A stretch of 64,000 bases of DNA. It comes from Adiantum capillus-veneris (taxonomy: Eukaryota > Streptophyta > Polypodiopsida > Polypodiales > Pteridaceae). The notes below the pieces were generated by a model. That model was not told the DNA's origin. It made no database searches and saw only the letters and a list, made by a program, of their open reading frames with translations. Position numbers and translations under genes: made by a program. Position 1 is the stretch's first letter. Each line of letters begins with the position of its first letter. Of the stretch, positions 1 to 12,385 are shown one piece after another. The stretch is from positions 109,388,308 to 109,452,307 of the forward strand of contig CM043966.1 in NCBI GenBank assembly GCA_014529385.2. The letters run 5' to 3'.

Positions 1-299
1 CGTAACCAAAGCTTTACTATGGTTAGGATTTTTCAGAATCAGATTCCGATAAAATCTGAAAAAGTTACGGGCCCTGAAAGGTTACACTAGGAATTCAATT
101 AGTTAATAAAAATTGGATGGTTTCAGTAATTATTATTAACAAAGACTTTCTTATCCTAAGGTTCTAAAATTAGCTGATATTCCAATTTTCATCATTAAAA
201 ATCAGTAAAATCAACCACAATCGATTCTGGAAGCTAAGGAGGCAGTGTGGAGCTGTGGGGAACCTGCCAGAGATAGAAATAGTAGCAGTTGACGCCACC

Positions 300-480
300 T
301 TGAAGCTGGGGGCCTGCTTGAGGTGTCAAAACCTGCCAGGAACAGCCCAGGGCCCCAGAAAAACTATAAAAAGACCCCCTTTCCTTCATAAAAACTAGAC
401 TCGGAGCCTTGACACACTCTCTCTCATCTAGAGAGACCGCTACACGGAAATCACTAGAGATCAAGCTCTAGTTGGTTAAA
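300..480 (+). promoter_or_regulatory. TATA-box promoter and leader-like segment (possible LTR remnant)
   Basis: A TATAAAAA box lies at 365-372 in a locally GC-richer stretch. It is followed by a pyrimidine-rich leader with CTCTCTCTC at about 418-426 and then very AT-rich DNA. This layout resembles the promoter half of a plant LTR or a plant gene promoter. A possible splice donor (CG/GTAATTAG) occurs near 489. No second copy of this segment and no primer-binding site were found, so LTR identity is unproven. Confidence 0.3.
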
Positions 481-789
481 TTAAACGGTAATTAGCTTAA
501 TCCTTCTTAATTAGCAAAGCTAGGTTAACCTATTTTCTTAATAAATTAAGACTTAATCCTATGTATATTAATAAATCCTTTCTTAATTAAATATTCTCTG
601 TTGATTGTTGTAATTAAGCTTAGGGATATTAAGCTAGTTAATTATTATATCCTATTAGGGTTGAAATTATCCATATTAACCATAAATTAATGAGAGTTAT
701 ATTAATTAAGTTTAGATTAAGTCGATATAATTATAAGAGCTCTGTTAGACTTTCATTGAGCTATGAAATTTATCTTATAATATTTTGAG

Positions 790-2900
790 TAATTTTCATA
801 ATTAATGCAAAATTACACTGTTTTTAGAACAAATTAAAAGGGAAAAATAGCAAATTGATTCAAAATGATTTAAGATAACTATCAAAGGTTAATTACATCT
901 TAAGAAACCCATGACAGTTATGTTACTCTCACATAATTAGTTTACCTAATTATCTTAAAAGAATTACTCTTTTTTTGGACAACTTAAAAGGGGGAAAATA
1001 GCAAATTGACTCAAAATGCTTTAAGATAATTATCAAAGGTTAAATACATCTTAGGAAACTGGTGATAATTATATTAATCTTAGATAATTAGTTTCCCTAG
1101 TTATCCTAGATGAATTACACTATTTTTAGGACAAATTAAAAGGGAGAAATTAGCAAATTGATTCAAAATTCTTTGAGTTATTTATCAGAGGGTAATCACA
1201 TCTTAGGAAACCCGTGTATGTTAATCCTAGATAATTATTTTATTCAATTATCTTAGCAGAATTACACTGTTTTCTGGACAAATTAAAAGGGAGAAAATAG
1301 CAAATTGATTCAAAATGCTTTAAGATAATTATCAGAGGTTAATTACACCTTAAGAAACCGTGATAATTATGTTACCCTCAGATAATTAGTTTACCTAATT
1401 ATCTTAGCAGAATTACTATGTTTTTTGGACAACTTAAAAGGGGGAAAATAGAAAATTGACTCAAAATGCTTTAAGATAATTATCAGAGGTTAAATACATC
1501 TTATAAAACCGGCGATAATTATCTTAACCTCTGTTAATTAGGAAACCTAATTATCCTAGATGAATTACACTATTTCTAGGACAAATTAAAAGAGGGAAAT
1601 TAGCAAATTGATTCAAAATTCTTTGAGTTATTTATCAAACTTTATTCACATCCTAAGAAACCTGTGATAATTATGTTAACCTCAGATAATTAGTTTACCT
1701 AATTATCTTAGAATAATTACACTATTTTTAGGACAAATTAAAAGAAGGAAATTAGCAAATTGATTTAAAATGCTCAAATTTATTTATCAAAGGTTAATCA
1801 CATCTTAGAAAACCCGTGATAATTATGTTAACATCAAATAAATAGTTTATCTAATTATCTTAACGGAATTACACTGTGTTTATGATAAATTAAAAGGGGG
1901 AAATTATCAAATTGATTCAAAATGCTTTGAGTTATTTATCAAAGGTTAATCACATCTTAGGTAATAGGTGATAATTATGTTAAACTCAAATAACTAGTTT
2001 ACCTAATTATCTTAGCAAGATTACACTATATTTAGAACAAATTAAAAGGGGGAAAATAGAAAATTAATTTAAAATTATTTAAGATAATTATCAAAGATTA
2101 ATTACATCTTATGAAAATTGTTATAATTATGTTAACCTCAGATAATTAGTCTACCTAATTATCTTATTGGAATCACACTATTTTCAGAACAAATTAAAAG
2201 GGGGAAAATAGAAAATTAATTCAAAATACTTTGAGATAATTATCATAGGTTAAATACAACTTAGGGACCTGTGATAATTATATTACCCTCAGATAACTAG
2301 TTTAACTAATTATCTTAGTAGAATTACAGTGTTTTTAGGAAAAAATAAAAGGGAGAAATTAGCAAATTGAACCAAAAACCTTTGAGGTACTTATCAGAGG
2401 TAAAACACACCTTGAGGAACCCATGATAAATATCTTAACCTTAGATAATTAGTTTAAATACTTATCTTCATTAAAAGTAAATCATGTGTATAAAATAGAG
2501 AAAGAAAATTAGTAAATGAATTTATATAATTACCAAATAAATACCTAAGGTCCAAATCACTACTGAAGGTTGGGAAAATTACTTCAGCATAAATGGTTGG
2601 TATAACAAATTACTATTACTCAGCAAAACTTGCATAAATTGGACTATAAGTATAGGAGGAAAAATTATAAATCGAATTTATGAAAATTCCTAAAGATAAA
2701 ACATATCAAATTACGTCTAGGGTGAGTAATTCATCAGCAGATAGGGATTATAATTCACTAAGGATCACTATTAAATATTCATGGAATATAGACTAAGGAG
2801 AAACCCAGTTAAATAGCTTCTAAATGGTGAATATGGAAAATTACTAATAGTACAAGGAAGTTACAGGAGAATTATTTCATCCAATTAACTATCCAAGATC
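790..2900. repeat. Tandem array of ~151 bp AT-rich units
   Basis: The anchor motif AATTAAAAGGG, or its variant AACTTAAAAGG, recurs with its TTAAAAG core ending near 840, 990, 1142, 1289, 1440, 1592, 1744, 1896, 2048, 2200 and 2351. The period is 147-152 bp. Each unit also carries GCAAATTGATTCAAAAT, GATAATTATCA and CTAATTATCTTAG blocks. Copies from about 2490 to 2900 are strongly diverged. There is no coding potential. Tat-type gypsy retrotransposons are known to carry tandem repeats in untranslated regions and to seed satellites. Whether this array belongs to such an element is inference. Confidence 0.9.
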
Positions 2901-3001
2901 CCTACTTACTCCAAAAATCCTTACTTTTGGGATAAAAAGGAAGAAAAGAGATTATTAAATTAAAACTCTAATCGATTAAGTCTTTTTATAAGGCTGTCGA
3001 T

Positions 3002-3229
3002 ATGGCTCCAAAGAGAACCAGAGCAAATCCTCTTACCAAGGAAGAAGAGTTTAGCAACAAAAGAAATAAAGCCACCAATGACCATGAGGCTTGGCCTAGC
3101 CATAGGCCGACGGAGGAAAGTTTGCAGGCTCCAGCGCAGCAACACATGGATGAGCAGTCCCAGGTGGATTTCTACCTTGTTCACTTAAATCTTTTAAAGT
3201 TCATTTTTAAGTTAACATTGCATATGTAA
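3002..3229 (+). CDS. Short ORF, unrecognised basic N-terminus (possible retroelement ORF start)
   Basis: An ATG at 3002 opens a 75-codon frame beginning MAPKRTRANPLTKEEE. The first 50 residues are hydrophilic and rich in Lys, Arg, Glu and Gln. The last 20 are less convincing and may read into an intron, because CCAG/GTGGAT near 3160 could be a splice donor. The style resembles the N-termini of gag or accessory ORFs of plant gypsy elements, such as the ORF at 34956 in this window, but no domain is recognisable. It follows the 151 bp array directly. It may be a relic or a non-functional ORF. Confidence 0.3.
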   Translation: MAPKRTRANPLTKEEEFSNKRNKATNDHEAWPSHRPTEESLQAPAQQHMDEQSQVDFYLVHLNLLKFIFKLTLHM

Positions 3230-4271
3230 GGTTAGGAAGGATAAACTGGCTGTAAATGGAAGGTAACTTCCAGAAAAACAACGAGCAATGATTGTAAATA
3301 GGAAAGAAATGATTGGGTTATGATTGATTGAACTAGAAAAGAAATGTTTGACCATCCTTAAGACAGCTTGTCTCAAGACACCTCTCATTCCTTGGAATAT
3401 TTTACTCCAGGTAATGAGTAATGATGGTGATTTCGCCATGGATGAGTTGGTTTCCTCAGGGCGCGTGGAGTCTTTACCCCGTGGTTGTTTGTGCTTGTGG
3501 ATATTACTTAGGATATCACGTTTATCCTAGAGGAACCACCTGGTTGTATGGGCAACCTGTTGGCGTATAGGCGCTCGGACTATGGGTGATGCATTTTTTC
3601 ACCCCGTTTTTTATAAATAAGGTATGGGTGCCATTTTTTCACCCCTGTATAGGTGCAAGCCAGTACTGGTCAGAGATACTTCAAAATGACAATACCTTGT
3701 CTTAAGTCTAAAGATGTTTGTTTGGTAAAAGAATGTTTTCAATACTGTTTTCAAGGGTTTTCTTAATGAAATCCAATGATGAAAATTAAAATAAATCATT
3801 GTTTTAATTGTGAAAAGAAAGTGGTAGTAATTAAACAACATAGAAATCATGTGAGAGTACGGGGTGGTCCGTGGGGATTGACTAAGGTTGTCAACCATGG
3901 ACGAGTGGACCTGAATAGTCAAGTAACTATCCATTCCCTCGCAATAAAACGTTTAGAAACTTCTTCACTTGGAAGAGGGATCCGCCAACGGTTGTGCCCT
4001 CACATATGTTAGGGGGGAAAAAGCGTTGGCTAAGGAAACCTTAATCTAAATGATTGAAGTTATAGAGCCAAAATAGTTAGTTTTTTTTTTGTGGGCCCGT
4101 TTCCACTGCAAGACAGGACTAGGTCTCTTTCTAGGGCTATAAACCTAAACCATTATCAATGGTAAGGGTGAATTCCCTGGAATTTTTCTTGTATAAGGAC
4201 TCTGTTTTTAGAAGACCTAGAGACCTGTCAATGGTCCCATCCAGTTTTTGGTGTTGGCGGGTTTGGGGACA
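3230..4271. other. Non-coding stretch, no clear feature
   Basis: No frame of interest. The phrase TTTTTCACCCC occurs twice (around 3595 and 3635), next to a TATAAATA sequence at about 3611. This may be a weak promoter-like or duplicated spot. I see nothing else I can support. Confidence 0.4.
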
Positions 4272-5268
4272 TCACACCATAGCTTTTCTTTTCATTTCTT
4301 CTTCTCTACGAGCTCTCTTTTCCTCGTTATCCGAGATCTCACTGCTGTGCTTTTCTGGCGAGCTGTCAGAAGCTGAATCTTCATCGGATTTATAATCTCT
4401 CTTTCGTGACCTTGTAGCTCTTGGGGAGGGTTGTGCTGCCAAAATTCAGGTGTTCTGGTTAGGAGCAGGTGGTAGATTGTAGGTCATGCCAATGGCATGG
4501 TATGCTATCCTGGTCAAGACCTCTAGTGCACCCAAGTAAGTGATTTTACCTTCTTTCTTGGTGCCTTTCATTGTAGTCAGAACATACTGCACATGGTCCA
4601 CTGGTTGTCTTGTTGTCGACTCGAGAACTTGAGTGAATGTGGTGGCCACGACGTGATTTGGTGTAGTGTACCTTGGTGGCCTTTTTGCCAAAAAAATGGA
4701 TGTGCTGGTGGTACACGCGGGCTAGTTCTTCAACTTGTTTGTGAATTAAATCGGCGAAGGTAGTCGTGGTTGCCTCTTTGGTAAATGTTCCGGCCGCTTT
4801 CCTATCCCTTCCTCACATGGTCATTTCTTTTGTGGGCAGTCTGAGTGCCTCTGCCACTATCTCTTTAGTGATCACTACTTTGACCTTGTTCCGTTGGGTG
4901 TCAGATATCTGTTCGGTTCCATCTTCTTTAATTGTGGATAGAAGCTCGTAAGCTTTCTGAAAATCCACTCCGCAAGGCTCTTGTTCGTAGAAATCCCTGA
5001 GTCCCAGCCTGTGGTTAGCCTCCTTTGTCTCTGGCTTTGCGGCCATGTCATAGACTTCTTTGGGTAGGAGTTGCAACTCCACTTGATTCCCCTCTTCACT
5101 TTTGAATCTGTCGATGAAGACTATAGTGTGATGCTCTTCTAACTGCTCTCTAGAAAGGTATGATGCCTTGGCTGCTTTGATTGACTCGGGGTCTAACTGA
5201 TCAGTGGATAGTTGTTGTAGCTTTTTCTTTTGATTGAGATTCTTCTTGGCCCTCTCTGCTACTTGCAT
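4272..5268 (-). pseudogene. Gypsy accessory ORF (putative plant transposon protein family), decayed
   Basis: An ATG at 5268 starts MQVAERAKKNLNQKKK. The frame runs about 151 codons with an acidic, helical middle and the stretch VKVVITKEIVAEALRLP. After a break at about 4812-4690 it resumes with VVATTFTQVLESTTRQPVDH and ends its conserved part near 4449. One TGA at 4446-4448 interrupts it. The same frame then continues with a Lys/Arg/Ser/Asp-rich tail to a TGA at 4272. The hydrophobic pattern parallels HVVLNVELVSEVFKLP in the accessory ORF of the gypsy element at 34956-37049, so I place it in the same broad family of extra ORFs of Tat or Athila-type retrotransposons. Its function there is unknown. 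No RT or integrase lies nearby on this strand. Confidence 0.55.
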
Positions 5269-8043
5269 GGCTCCTGTTCAGTGAATAGAGTGCAAAGTTA
5301 ACAGATTTGTCAAAATTTTCTCTGAAATGTCCTTCAAGATGAAATGATGACAATTTGGTTCAATTTGCATTAGGAAAATTTTGAACTCATTTTTGGGCCT
5401 TTCAAGAGTGCCACATCATCAAAGTTGTACAAAAGAAAGCAACCCAGTAGACCCCTCTAAATATTGCTTAGAACCCCATGATATAACCTATCATTGGAAA
5501 GTTCTTGAAAAATGGATTCTAAAGAGCCAAGGTCCGAAAAGTTTGGATGACTTCTATGAAAGTTATGCCATTTTTTTTCAATCAGCCAGGTTTTGTTACC
5601 GTTATGGTAATCTAAAATCACCTTTTTCTAGATCTACATGAAGGCAATGACCAATACATGCATGCTATGTATCAATAGATAACATTTGAAGAGTAGATTC
5701 TAAATATCCAACCTCCGACAAGTTTGGATCTTATTTGCAAAAAAACTACCGATCCCCACTTTTTGAAAGGTATGCCACATCAACAATTCTTACAAGGCCC
5801 ATTTTTGAGTCCAAACTTTTCCTAACGCTTCAAATCAACTTTTGAAAAGCAAAGATGCATAAAAACATGCAAGGAACAAAAACTATAAAGTCAAAACAAA
5901 TATTTGTAGCCAAAGTAAATAATCGCGATTATTTACAGTTGAGAAAATTTTTCAACTCTTTGCAAACTTGGCTTCATAGGCTTGAAGTATATACCAAATA
6001 CATGCTCTGAGTGAAATATTGGCTCATTTGGATGTATAGGGTGAAATTGATACCAGATTTTGGCTTTAGGTCTCTGAAACACTAGATATAAAGGAAATTT
6101 GAGATTTTGAGCTCCAAATTGATTCAAACTTGGCTAGTGGGCTCAACAGATCGTGTACTTTGGATGTATGATGGGCAAAAATATAAAAACTCCCTAATTT
6201 TGACCAGAAAGTAAATAATCGGTATTATTAACTTTTGTTCCAAACTAACCTTTTTATGATACAAACTAGTTCTAGGTAATGTATAGACCTTGTATATGAG
6301 ATATAAGGTGATTTGGATCAAGAAATGTGGTCTATAACCAAGAAATTGGTTTGCAAATACTTCTTTGCGTTTTTTGACAATTTTCCAAGTAATGGGTGGT
6401 CACTTTGACTCATACTTTATTTTTGGCATATAATAAGTGTGAACACATGATAGGTGAGGTGAGGTGACAATTCCTAAGCAAAACTGATGCAAAAGTAAAT
6501 AATCGTGATTATTTACAACAGTGATAATTTCTTTGCAAAACTCACAAATTTTGACCTAGACATATCCCATACACCTAATACAAGTTCTGAATTGAATTTG
6601 GTCAAGTTTGGTCATGCCGGCGTCACTTTGTGCTTTGTCGACTCTAAAATCACCGTTTTTTTGTGACTACAATGTCTGTTGGGTTGGTCGGTCAACTTTG
6701 AGGCTTTCGACTTGTCCGCAACATAGTCGTGAAGCAACGTGTCCATTTATGGCTCATTTGGAGTGAGCTTGACCTCGTATGTCGAATTTGACGCTTTGTA
6801 ACCTTCAAGCCGTTCTCTGCTTTTCGAGGGCTTTTCTTGATGGATTTCACCAAACCAATCATATACATTGTATATGGACCTCATAAGCAAGCCATCTGTG
6901 GAGTCAGGTCGGAATTATGGCATTTGTAAAAAACCTAACTTTTCTATTGGGGACCCCCTCGCGAATGGTCAACTGACGATATAGAAAGGTTTTATTATGT
7001 TCGGGCATGCTATGGTTCAAATCCGATCTTACTTGGTCAAGCTGGCAGGCCGCTATGGTCAGTTTTAGGTCGTAGGTCTTCGTGCACTGCTCGATTTCTA
7101 GGGTTTTTTCTAGGGCTTTAGACTAGCTGTTGGCCGCACAAAATGGATCATTGACGAGTAAAGAACTTACCCCTCATGTCTCGTGTGAGACGGCGTTGAA
7201 AATGGTCAATTGTGGGCTCCAAAAAAGTCGCGCAAAAGAGGCCAAAATCTCTCTCTGCAAAGGCTGCAAGTGGAAATGAGGTGGTTTTAGCCTACCTTGG
7301 ATATCTATACCCGGACTTCCCCAACCAAATTTCCCCAGATTCCCCCGTTAGTCCTACTAGGTCATGAAATCTATGTTAGACTCAAAAATTTCCCTAATAG
7401 GATTCCTGTAGCTCATTCTGCAAAAAGTTTGCAAAAGTAGACTTGGCCGCCTAATTTAGGATTATTGCTTCCATCTTCTGCTTTCATTGAAAGTTTTTGT
7501 GCTTATACGCATTGTCTTTCTAATCACCATCGTGTCTTTCGTTTTTCCATCTGAGCTTCCTTGCTATTTATTATTAATTTTGACTTGTTTATTTGAAAAA
7601 ATAAAAGAAAATAGCAAAATGATCTGAAAAAGTAAAGTGAAAATCTAATAATTAAGAAAATCCATTGAAAAACACAACTTTATTGTTTTTGGTTGGATTT
7701 TTCTATTTTTAAGCCTCATTATCAATAAAAATGATGAAAAATACCCAAAAAAGGACTATTGTTTATGATTTTCTGATAGTATATACACTATTTACACTCA
7801 TCGGAAGATATTATCAGTGAATTTTCCCTTGATGATGAATTATAAGAGTATTATTAGGTAATTTTGCAAAAAATCACACGTTAACATCAAACTTTTTCCT
7901 CCCTCTTCAAACATTGCCCTTAATTACTCAATACTTAGTGCTTAGTACTCTTCCACCCCTCCTACATGGCGTACTCCTGGACGACTGTGAGCATGGGTTG
8001 AACAATTGTGTCTATGCATAGCCGCTGTACCATGCTATGAAGA
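5269..8043. other. Non-coding region, old repeat-like DNA
   Basis: No credible coding frame. It contains a thrice-repeated near-palindrome (listed separately), and from about 6600 to 7450 moderately GC-rich DNA with many TGGTCAA/TTGACC words, reminiscent of degraded LTR or UTR sequence. An AT-rich stretch follows to 7900. No LTR boundaries, primer-binding site or polypurine tract could be placed. Confidence 0.4.
5915..6516. repeat. Three copies of a 22 bp palindrome spaced ~290 bp
   Basis: The half-site GTAAATAATCG and its complement meet to form a perfect 22 bp palindrome at 5915-5936. Degenerate copies lie at 6211-6232 and 6495-6516, with spacings of 296 and 284 bp. The last differs from a perfect palindrome only at its centre. 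Sequence between the copies is only faintly similar. The sites may be conserved protein-binding sites in an old tandem repeat or parts of a degraded element. Their function is unknown. Confidence 0.8.
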
Positions 8044-9190
8044 TCAATGCAAACCAATATGCTGTGCAAGAGCTGGATCTTGAGAAATTAACTCAAGGGT
8101 TTCCAATGTCGAGGTTTGCTGCTGATGTCTTCCAAAAATCAAGTCTTGTAGCTTGTGTGCTCTCTCTTTGATTGTACCATCAGGATGTTTCAGCACTCTG
8201 ATTGCTTGAGCTGTTGGTAGCACTTTTGACTGTTGTCGAGATTTTTCTCGCCATTGGTAGCTTGGTCTGCTTGGTGCTGTATGGTGTGGTGGAGTCTTTG
8301 GAGACTTAACTCGCGATTGCTTGATTGGTTTTACGGTTTGTGGAGAAGATAAGTGTTCCTTTTTCTTCCAAACTATTTCCATGTTAGGTTCCTTTCTCGG
8401 AGATGCTCCTCTCTGTGTTTTAACCCTTGTAACCTTCTTTTGTTTTGTCGGTGAAGTTTTAGGCACCCAGATCTGAATTGGTTTATCCTTAAGCTGTGCT
8501 TTTGGTACCCAAATTTGCATGACTCCTTGCATGCTACTTGTAGCATTTGATTGTCGAGGGGATGGAGAAGATTGCCTACTTCATGGTTTGTGTTATTGAT
8601 TGCTTCTTTTCCATTCCTCCTTGCTTGGTGCAATTGGAACAATGAGTTTCCCTCCTTTAAGTGATAGCTTTAGCCGATTTGTATCCCAATCTGGTACTGC
8701 TTTGTATGTTCGCATCCAAGGAATTTTAAGAATCATCATCTCATTCATGTGTTCATCTGGTAAGCATACAAACTGATGAGGACATGAACATCCATGTACT
8801 ATCACGTTCAAGTTGACTACTCCCAATGTTGGAATTGGGTTCTTGTTGCATCCTTTTATTGTCGCTATTCCTCCTATCAATGGTTGACTTGTTGCTTTCT
8901 TGTGGGTGGAATAACTGACTGCATTTACTCTAGCTCCTATGTCGACCAAAGCATTGGTGCTATGATTGTTGAGTTGTACTTTGATACGCAAGGCTATTCC
9001 ATCTAACCAGTCATCATCTATTGAAACTTCATATTTAGGTAATTCTCATTATCTGTCATCTAATTCTAGAGTGTTGATGGGAATCGGTATCTATTGATTC
9101 TTGAGAGCAGCTTTCCGCTTCCTCTTGGGCTTCATCAATTACCTGCCCGTCATTTGATCTTTCTTTGGCTTTATACTCTACCTTGCTCAT
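8044..9190 (-). pseudogene. Decayed retroelement gag/protease region
   Basis: Three adjacent minus-strand frames look like one broken polyprotein. From 9190 to 9056 an acidic 44-codon frame starts MSKVEYKAKERSNDG. From about 9050 to 8593 lies a retropepsin-like domain with ALVDIGARVNAVSY at the active-site position and MMILKIPWMRTYKAVPDWD as the second half of the fold. The usual catalytic D-T/S-G is D-I-G here, so the copy is probably inactive. From 8532 to 8044 there is a basic, Pro/Lys/Arg-rich frame in which IWVPK occurs twice near its start, a word also seen in gag regions of some plant retrotransposons. No reverse transcriptase follows. The parent element class (gypsy, copia or a pararetrovirus-like element) is not settled. 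Confidence 0.55.
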
Positions 9191-11407
9191 CCCCAACATT
9201 ACTTACCTAATTAAGGAATTTCCATGTGGCGTTCACTTGTCCACTTAGCCTCCCAACCCCTCAAAAAATTCATATAGTTTATAAAAACCCAATTTTTCCA
9301 CCTCTTTCAACCATTTGCCATGCATTGCTCTGCAACCCGATGGTCAAGTTGTAAGATTCCATGGAAACCCCTTGGTTCTGGGATTCATCTCTGCACCAAC
9401 CCCGATGTTTTTCAACTTTGACGATCCCTTCAATCAAAGCAGTCAAAACTTTTAAAAAATCATCTGGCACCACCTGGCACGCGACCACCACCGACTACGA
9501 CCAACTTTACCCTACAATATCTTGTCGATCGGATGCCTGATTTATGAGCGTAAATTACCATGGCCTTCTGTTGCTACATAGAATGCATACAAAAGCAGGC
9601 AAAGCTTTCAAAACCTCAGACGGAACACTGACCAAGGCAATCAAGCTGGCATGGAACTAGCCCACGGTGAAACTTTAGCTGGTAATAACTTGACATTCGG
9701 GAACCAAATGACGATCTAAAAACACTGACATGCCATTAGGAGGAGAATGGAGTCCAGGAGTGCCCCTTTATTCGGCAATTTAAGGGAGTCAAAGCTTTAG
9801 TACTAAGAAATCAATCAAAGGACATGTTTTGAATTCAAATAGGCAAAATGGCTAGTTTATCTGAATTCAAATTTTGCCCCCACAATGAAATTTAAAATCT
9901 AGCGGGGGCAAAACCATATCATGAAACATATCTACGGAAAGAGGTCAGTGTGTCGGTTATAGATTTATAATCTCCACTCAAATCAAAGATCATATGTAGG
10001 AGTTGTGGAAGATAAAAAATAATAAAGATTTCCACCCTCTTTTTGGGGAAAAAGTGCATTCTTTGACCACTCTTACACACCCACCATTCTTGCACACATG
10101 GCATGCACCTATTCGTCAAAATGTTAATCACCTCCATAATCTCATGGAAAATAAAGAGGCCCTCCTAGAGCCCATCCTCTTCCTAATTCTCCCCATGATG
10201 AGTACTTTAGGGCCATGCATACACATCAGATTTGATCCCCTGTCTCCATCGGCTCTGTCCCTCTCGGATCTGCAAAGCACTCAAACTTTGAACTGACATA
10301 TCTTGCACCCCATAGCTTTGTTTGACAAGTAGCCTTAGCCAGCCTGTAGAGTATACTAAGAGCCACCTTTGGCACTCTCTTTTTTGCACTTTCAAAACTT
10401 CAAACATACACCTCTATTAGGCACCAAAACATAGTATCATGGCCTTGAAAAACTTATAAGACATACATAACTGATTCTTCTTGCCTGCCCTTGATATCCA
10501 CAACTACCCCATCACTTTGGCAAGAACTTGAGAGCCCGCACACTCCTGCTTTTCACCCTTTGTAGCACCGACCAGCTTTGGCTGCATCAACGGCCTTGTA
10601 AGAGCAACCAATCACATTTCAATATTAATCAACAATACGACATAAAAGGTGGGGGGCATGGATAGCCCATATCTATGTACCTCAAAACTATATCATGTAA
10701 CATATCTATTAAAGGAGCTTGAGAGTATGATTCAAATACACTATTGCCCAATAGTTTTGAAGTTAAAATACTCAAGTTATGGCCATTCAAAAAATGCAAA
10801 AACTGGTGGGGCCGTGGCCACAGGCCCATTTTCATTGGTGTAGAGAGTATACTCTAAAAGCATCTTTGTCCCTTTAGTGGTTCATATTTTCCCTAATAGT
10901 GCAATAAAATTTTGTCTACTTTAGATTTTGACTAACAAAGCGGCTATAAACTCATAGCCACCAAGTGTTTTTTGTACATATTACAAGAGCTAGAGTGCAA
11001 GGCTCAAAGTAATTTCAATTGGAGGGCTTGGATGTATCAAATAAGGTCATAGGTCAGGGCTTTTCAAGAGTGTTTTCTTGATGTATTTGCGATCAATTAG
11101 ACTATATCAAAGTAAAAACCTTGATATAAGAGATCAGTTTAGTCATATTTCAACTGAAGTATTATCCAAATTGTTATGGTGTGTATTCCTTGGGAGTTTA
11201 CCTCATAGAGTGACATAGAAATAATGAAAGATGGTGGTGGGTATCATGTTTGGGATACATCACACTTGAGGTTTGAAGATCTTATAGTGGCTACAAAAGG
11301 TCAACTTATCATTAAATTTTTTATGTGTCCTTATGTGCAATGCCACCAACATACTTAATATGTAGCTCAATACAGTATCATCTTCATTTTCCCTCTTTTG
11401 CAAATAT

Positions 11408-11514
11408 TTTGGTTCATCAACCATATTCCATTTGCAAAGCTAAAAAGATTTATTTCTTATTTTGGTTCATCAACCATATTCCATTTTGCAAATCTAAAAA
11501 TATTTATTTCTTAT
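11408..11514. repeat. 53 bp tandem duplication
   Basis: Two adjacent units of 53 and 54 bp begin TTTGGTTCATCAACCATATT and end ATTTATTTCTTAT. They differ at only a few positions, so the duplication is recent. Confidence 0.9.
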
Positions 11515-11626
11515 TTTTTATGAGACCATTTATCTTTACGAGAAATTTTGAAACAATTCCATGTCAAATCACACATCAACTTTGATTTTGAACTATATAT
11601 CAAGGTGAGTTGAAAAGTGACATTTT

Positions 11627-11630
11627 GGTG

Positions 11631-11676
<46 letters not shown>
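11627..11676. repeat. (TA)n(CA)n compound microsatellite
   Basis: A run of TA dinucleotides passes directly into a run of CA dinucleotides, about 50 bp in total. Confidence 0.95.
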
Positions 11677-11680
<4 letters not shown>

Positions 11681-12385
11681 CACTATCAATGTGAAAAATC
11701 ATATATGATATCATATTATGAGACTTTTTAGTTGGATCATGATCTCATGGAGTTATTATTCTATTGAGCAGCAAGTATCATTCGGACCTTTTAGTGGGAT
11801 GACAAGTACATGGATGTTGCCCCATTTTTGTGAAAAACTCTTTTCAATACATGACCTAACCGGCATGTTCAAGGTGACACAAGTTGCAGGTGATGCATAC
11901 GCATGGGGGGAGAGCAAGACAGGGTGGCACAAGCTACAAGGTGATGTAGGTTGCACGAGGAGAGGGTAAGATTGGGCAAATCGTGATAAAACCTGGGATT
12001 TGACCCTAACAAAACAATTTTTTGATCGTGTAAAGGTAAAAATTTCAAGGAAAAATGTGACCAAAATCCCCTCAAATTTGTGGAAATTCTTGAAATACCC
12101 CATTAGTTTGAGAAATTCCCAAAATACCCTTGTGCTATCTTTTACAAGAAAATGCTCCAATTTTTCCAAAGAGATTATACAAAATCATAGATACATATTT
12201 AGAAAGTTAGCCAAATATAATTACCCACATTCCCAAAAATGGTAGCATTTGAGTTATTTTATCTTTTGAGCCCATAATACCATCAAGAATACGCATTCTA
12301 AATGTGCTTAATTTCTTCAATAAAATGCTTTGTATTAAAAATTGTAAAAGATAACCATTTTCTCCATGTTTTTTATTATCACAAA

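Larger units (their letters stand above)
9191..12385. other. Non-coding intergenic DNA
   Basis: No recognisable gene. Small frames in this stretch lack family resemblance and codon structure. It contains the short tandem duplication at 11408-11514 and a (TA)n(CA)n tract at 11627-11676. I see nothing else. Confidence 0.5.

Noticed and set aside
234-464. Minus-strand 76-codon frame
   Set aside because: It overlaps a promoter-like plus-strand segment and shows no protein family resemblance.
3600-3620. TATAAATA sequence as a promoter
   Set aside because: No transcript structure or coding start downstream supports it, and such words are common in AT-rich DNA.
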